Of a stretch of 64,000 nucleotides of DNA, positions 62,296 to 64,000 are shown piece after piece (position 1 is the stretch's first letter; the number at the start of each line of letters is the position of its first letter). A program made the translations under genes and the position numbers. Location of the stretch: contig CDMY01001019.1 in assembly GCA_001179505.1 (NCBI GenBank), forward strand, positions 70,717-134,716. The letters run 5' to 3'. Origin of the DNA: Vitrella brassicaformis. Lineage: Eukaryota; Sar; Vitrellaceae. Under the pieces are notes generated by a model that saw only the letters and a program-made list of their open reading frames with translations, made no database searches and was not told the DNA's origin.

Positions 62296-64000
62296 TCAGG
62301 CCTCTTTCTGGCCCAGCCCTACCGCCTCCCTCTCTGCTGGCTCGGTGTCCGTGTCTGTTGGTGCGTTGAGGAGACTTGACATGATCTCCTGCGAGAGGGT
62401 GGGGTCCGCCCTGTTGCCCGACTGCTTCATCAGCTGACCCACAAAGAAACCCTCAAGCCGACTCTTCCCACCTCTGCACCGCACCCAACCACACACCATC
62501 CATCGCACACACAACTCGGTCCACTGCCTTCGTGGCGTGTGTGTGCATGGCTGACTGACCGGTATTGCTGCAGCTGAGTGGGGTTGTTGTTGATGATGTC
62601 GACGGCCATCTGTGTGATGGTGTGCGGGTCGTTGATGGACTGCATGCCCCTCTCGTCCACCAGGGCCCTCACCGAGCCATCGTCCCACTCAGACAGCAAC
62701 ACGGGCAGCAAATCCTTGGCTATCTGCTCACGCACACGCAGTCGGTGTGATGTGGTTGATTGATTGATGGATGGGTGTAGTGTGTTGTGTGTGGTGGGGG
62801 TGAGCTAACCTTGCCGTTGATGTACTTGCTGTCGATGAGCCGGAGCATCTCGGCCAAGCGGGCGGGACTGCGCAGACGAACCATGCACACATGACGTCGC
62901 GCATCCACTCCTTGACGGGCGATGGGTTGATGGCCTGCCTGCCTGCCTGCCCTTCTGCCTCCAGTCAGTGTGTCCGTACGTGAGTTTGATGTCGGTGATG
63001 GCCATGCCCACATTCTGCTTCTCACCCAGCCACCCAAATATGTCGTTGACCACCCATCTGCACGACAGCAACACGACACAACACCACAGAGACCTTCAGC
63101 CTTTCCCCTGTCTCTCTGGCTGAGGCTCACTCACCGTGCTGCACCGGACGGCTCCGCCCCTTCCATGAGTGTGGCTTCGAGGTACTCGGCTACCTGCACA
63201 GAAAGGCAGGCAGACAGACAGGGAGGGAGGGTGTCCTGTGCCTGTGCGCATGTGTGTTTGTGACCTGTTTGTCGTCGGTGAGTATCCTGGCGTCCTCTGG
63301 GTCCAGCCCCAGCTGAGAGGCGTACCGCTCCCTCTTACTCGCTGGCAGCTCCGGAAGCTCATTCCTGATAGACGCGCAGGCACGCACAAGGGGAGAGGGA
63401 GAGAGAGTGACACAAGGAGAGATAGAGAGAGAGAGAGAAGAGAAACGTGCCGTGATGAATGGATGGATGTCTTTGTTTGCTGGGTGAGTCGTCTACGTCT
63501 GTGTGTATTTGTGTGGACCTACCTCCATTGCTGTATTGTGTGCTGGTCGATGCTAAGTGGGGGTATGTCCGGTTCGGGGAAGTACCGGTAGTCCGCTTCG
63601 CCCTCCTTGACACGCATCACCTTGGTCGACTGACATGACATGACATACAACCAATGAATGACACACATATTGTTTGTGTGGGATTGTGTGCTGTGTGTCG
63701 TATGCGCTGTAGCCACCTGTGTCTTCTCATCCCAGGTGCGTGTCTCCTGCCTGATTCCCTCGTCGATGGACGACTGTGAGGCCTCGCCCTCCATGCTGTC
63801 ATACAGCTGACACAGAGAGAGAGTGAATAAATGAATGATCAGCGACAGAGAGCACATCGATATATATCTTTCTGTTAAGCTGTCTGGCAGACCTCAGCTT
63901 GTCTGACGGTCTCGTAGTCGACGGCCTGCTGCACCGCACGGAAGGAGTTGACGTTCTTGACCTCAACCTTACCAAACAACCGACCGACCGATCCATGCAG
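62296..64000 (-). CDS. gatB: Aspartyl/glutamyl-tRNA(Gln) amidotransferase subunit B (GatB), 5' end outside window
   Basis: Minus-strand exons: up to 64000-63893, then 63806-63717, 63629-63533, 63364-63265, 63193-63135, 63057-62980, 62867-62810, 62723-62560 and 62473-62296. They read [51 protein letters not shown], then the tail (YatqB/GatB_N-Yqey-like) domain with [30 protein letters not shown], and [20 protein letters not shown]. GatB with GatA/GatC converts mischarged Glu-tRNA(Gln) to Gln-tRNA(Gln) in mitochondria and plastids. The whole order of blocks is standard. Targeting cannot be judged because the N-terminus is missing. Confidence 0.95.

Overview
Nuclear DNA of a unicellular eukaryote, GC-rich and very intron-dense. 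Genes are split into many short exons with GT-AG (sometimes GC-AG) introns of about 50-250 nt. Introns and spacers are full of tetranucleotide microsatellites (GACA/TGTC, GATG/CATC) and GT/GA tracts. One predicted protein (15095-19091) has a signal peptide cleaving just before a phenylalanine and then a basic, Ser/Pro-rich stretch. That is the bipartite leader of a complex, red-alga-derived plastid. Together with a GatB gene, organelle helical-repeat proteins and the overall gene style, this suggests a photosynthetic alveolate. A chromerid such as Vitrella is my best guess, but this is inference and not a database match.

Layout. 1-2403: ends of one or two plus-strand genes, interrupted at 677-1920 by an inverted-repeat element with a 300-N gap inside. 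3180-9269: an orphan one-TM protein (minus), an AFG1-type ATPase with an EF-hand-like insertion (plus), and a helical orphan (plus). 10629-19091: kinesin-13 (minus), head-to-head with a plastid membrane protein carrying a degenerate guanylate-kinase-like domain (plus). 19631-21055: two small secreted Cys-containing proteins, divergent. 22060-27017: a basic orphan, a DHHC palmitoyltransferase and a BSD-domain protein. 27767-37010: two organelle-type helical-repeat proteins (minus) flanking a TM9SF/nonaspanin (plus). 37251-49019: a Pro/Ala-tailed fragment, a PH-domain protein, a possibly N-acylated orphan, a group II PLP decarboxylase (GAD/CSAD-like) and a 1010-aa coiled-coil protein. 49456-59987: a signal-peptide-bearing SAM/spermidine-synthase-fold protein, a type I membrane protein, a class I methyltransferase, a SAM-domain (sterile alpha motif) protein, a conserved-looking orphan and a DIPP-type Nudix hydrolase. 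62296-64000: 3' part of GatB, which runs off the window.

Gene order is strikingly alternating. Most neighbours are head-to-head pairs separated by about 0.1-0.6 kb, so bidirectional promoters are likely. The genes do not form one pathway. They cover housekeeping (microtubule depolymerisation, membrane traffic, palmitoylation, mitochondrial/plastid quality control and tRNA charging) plus lineage-specific orphans. Gene models were built by hand from open frames, splice sites and phase consistency. Exon limits given in the entries are my models, not transcript evidence.
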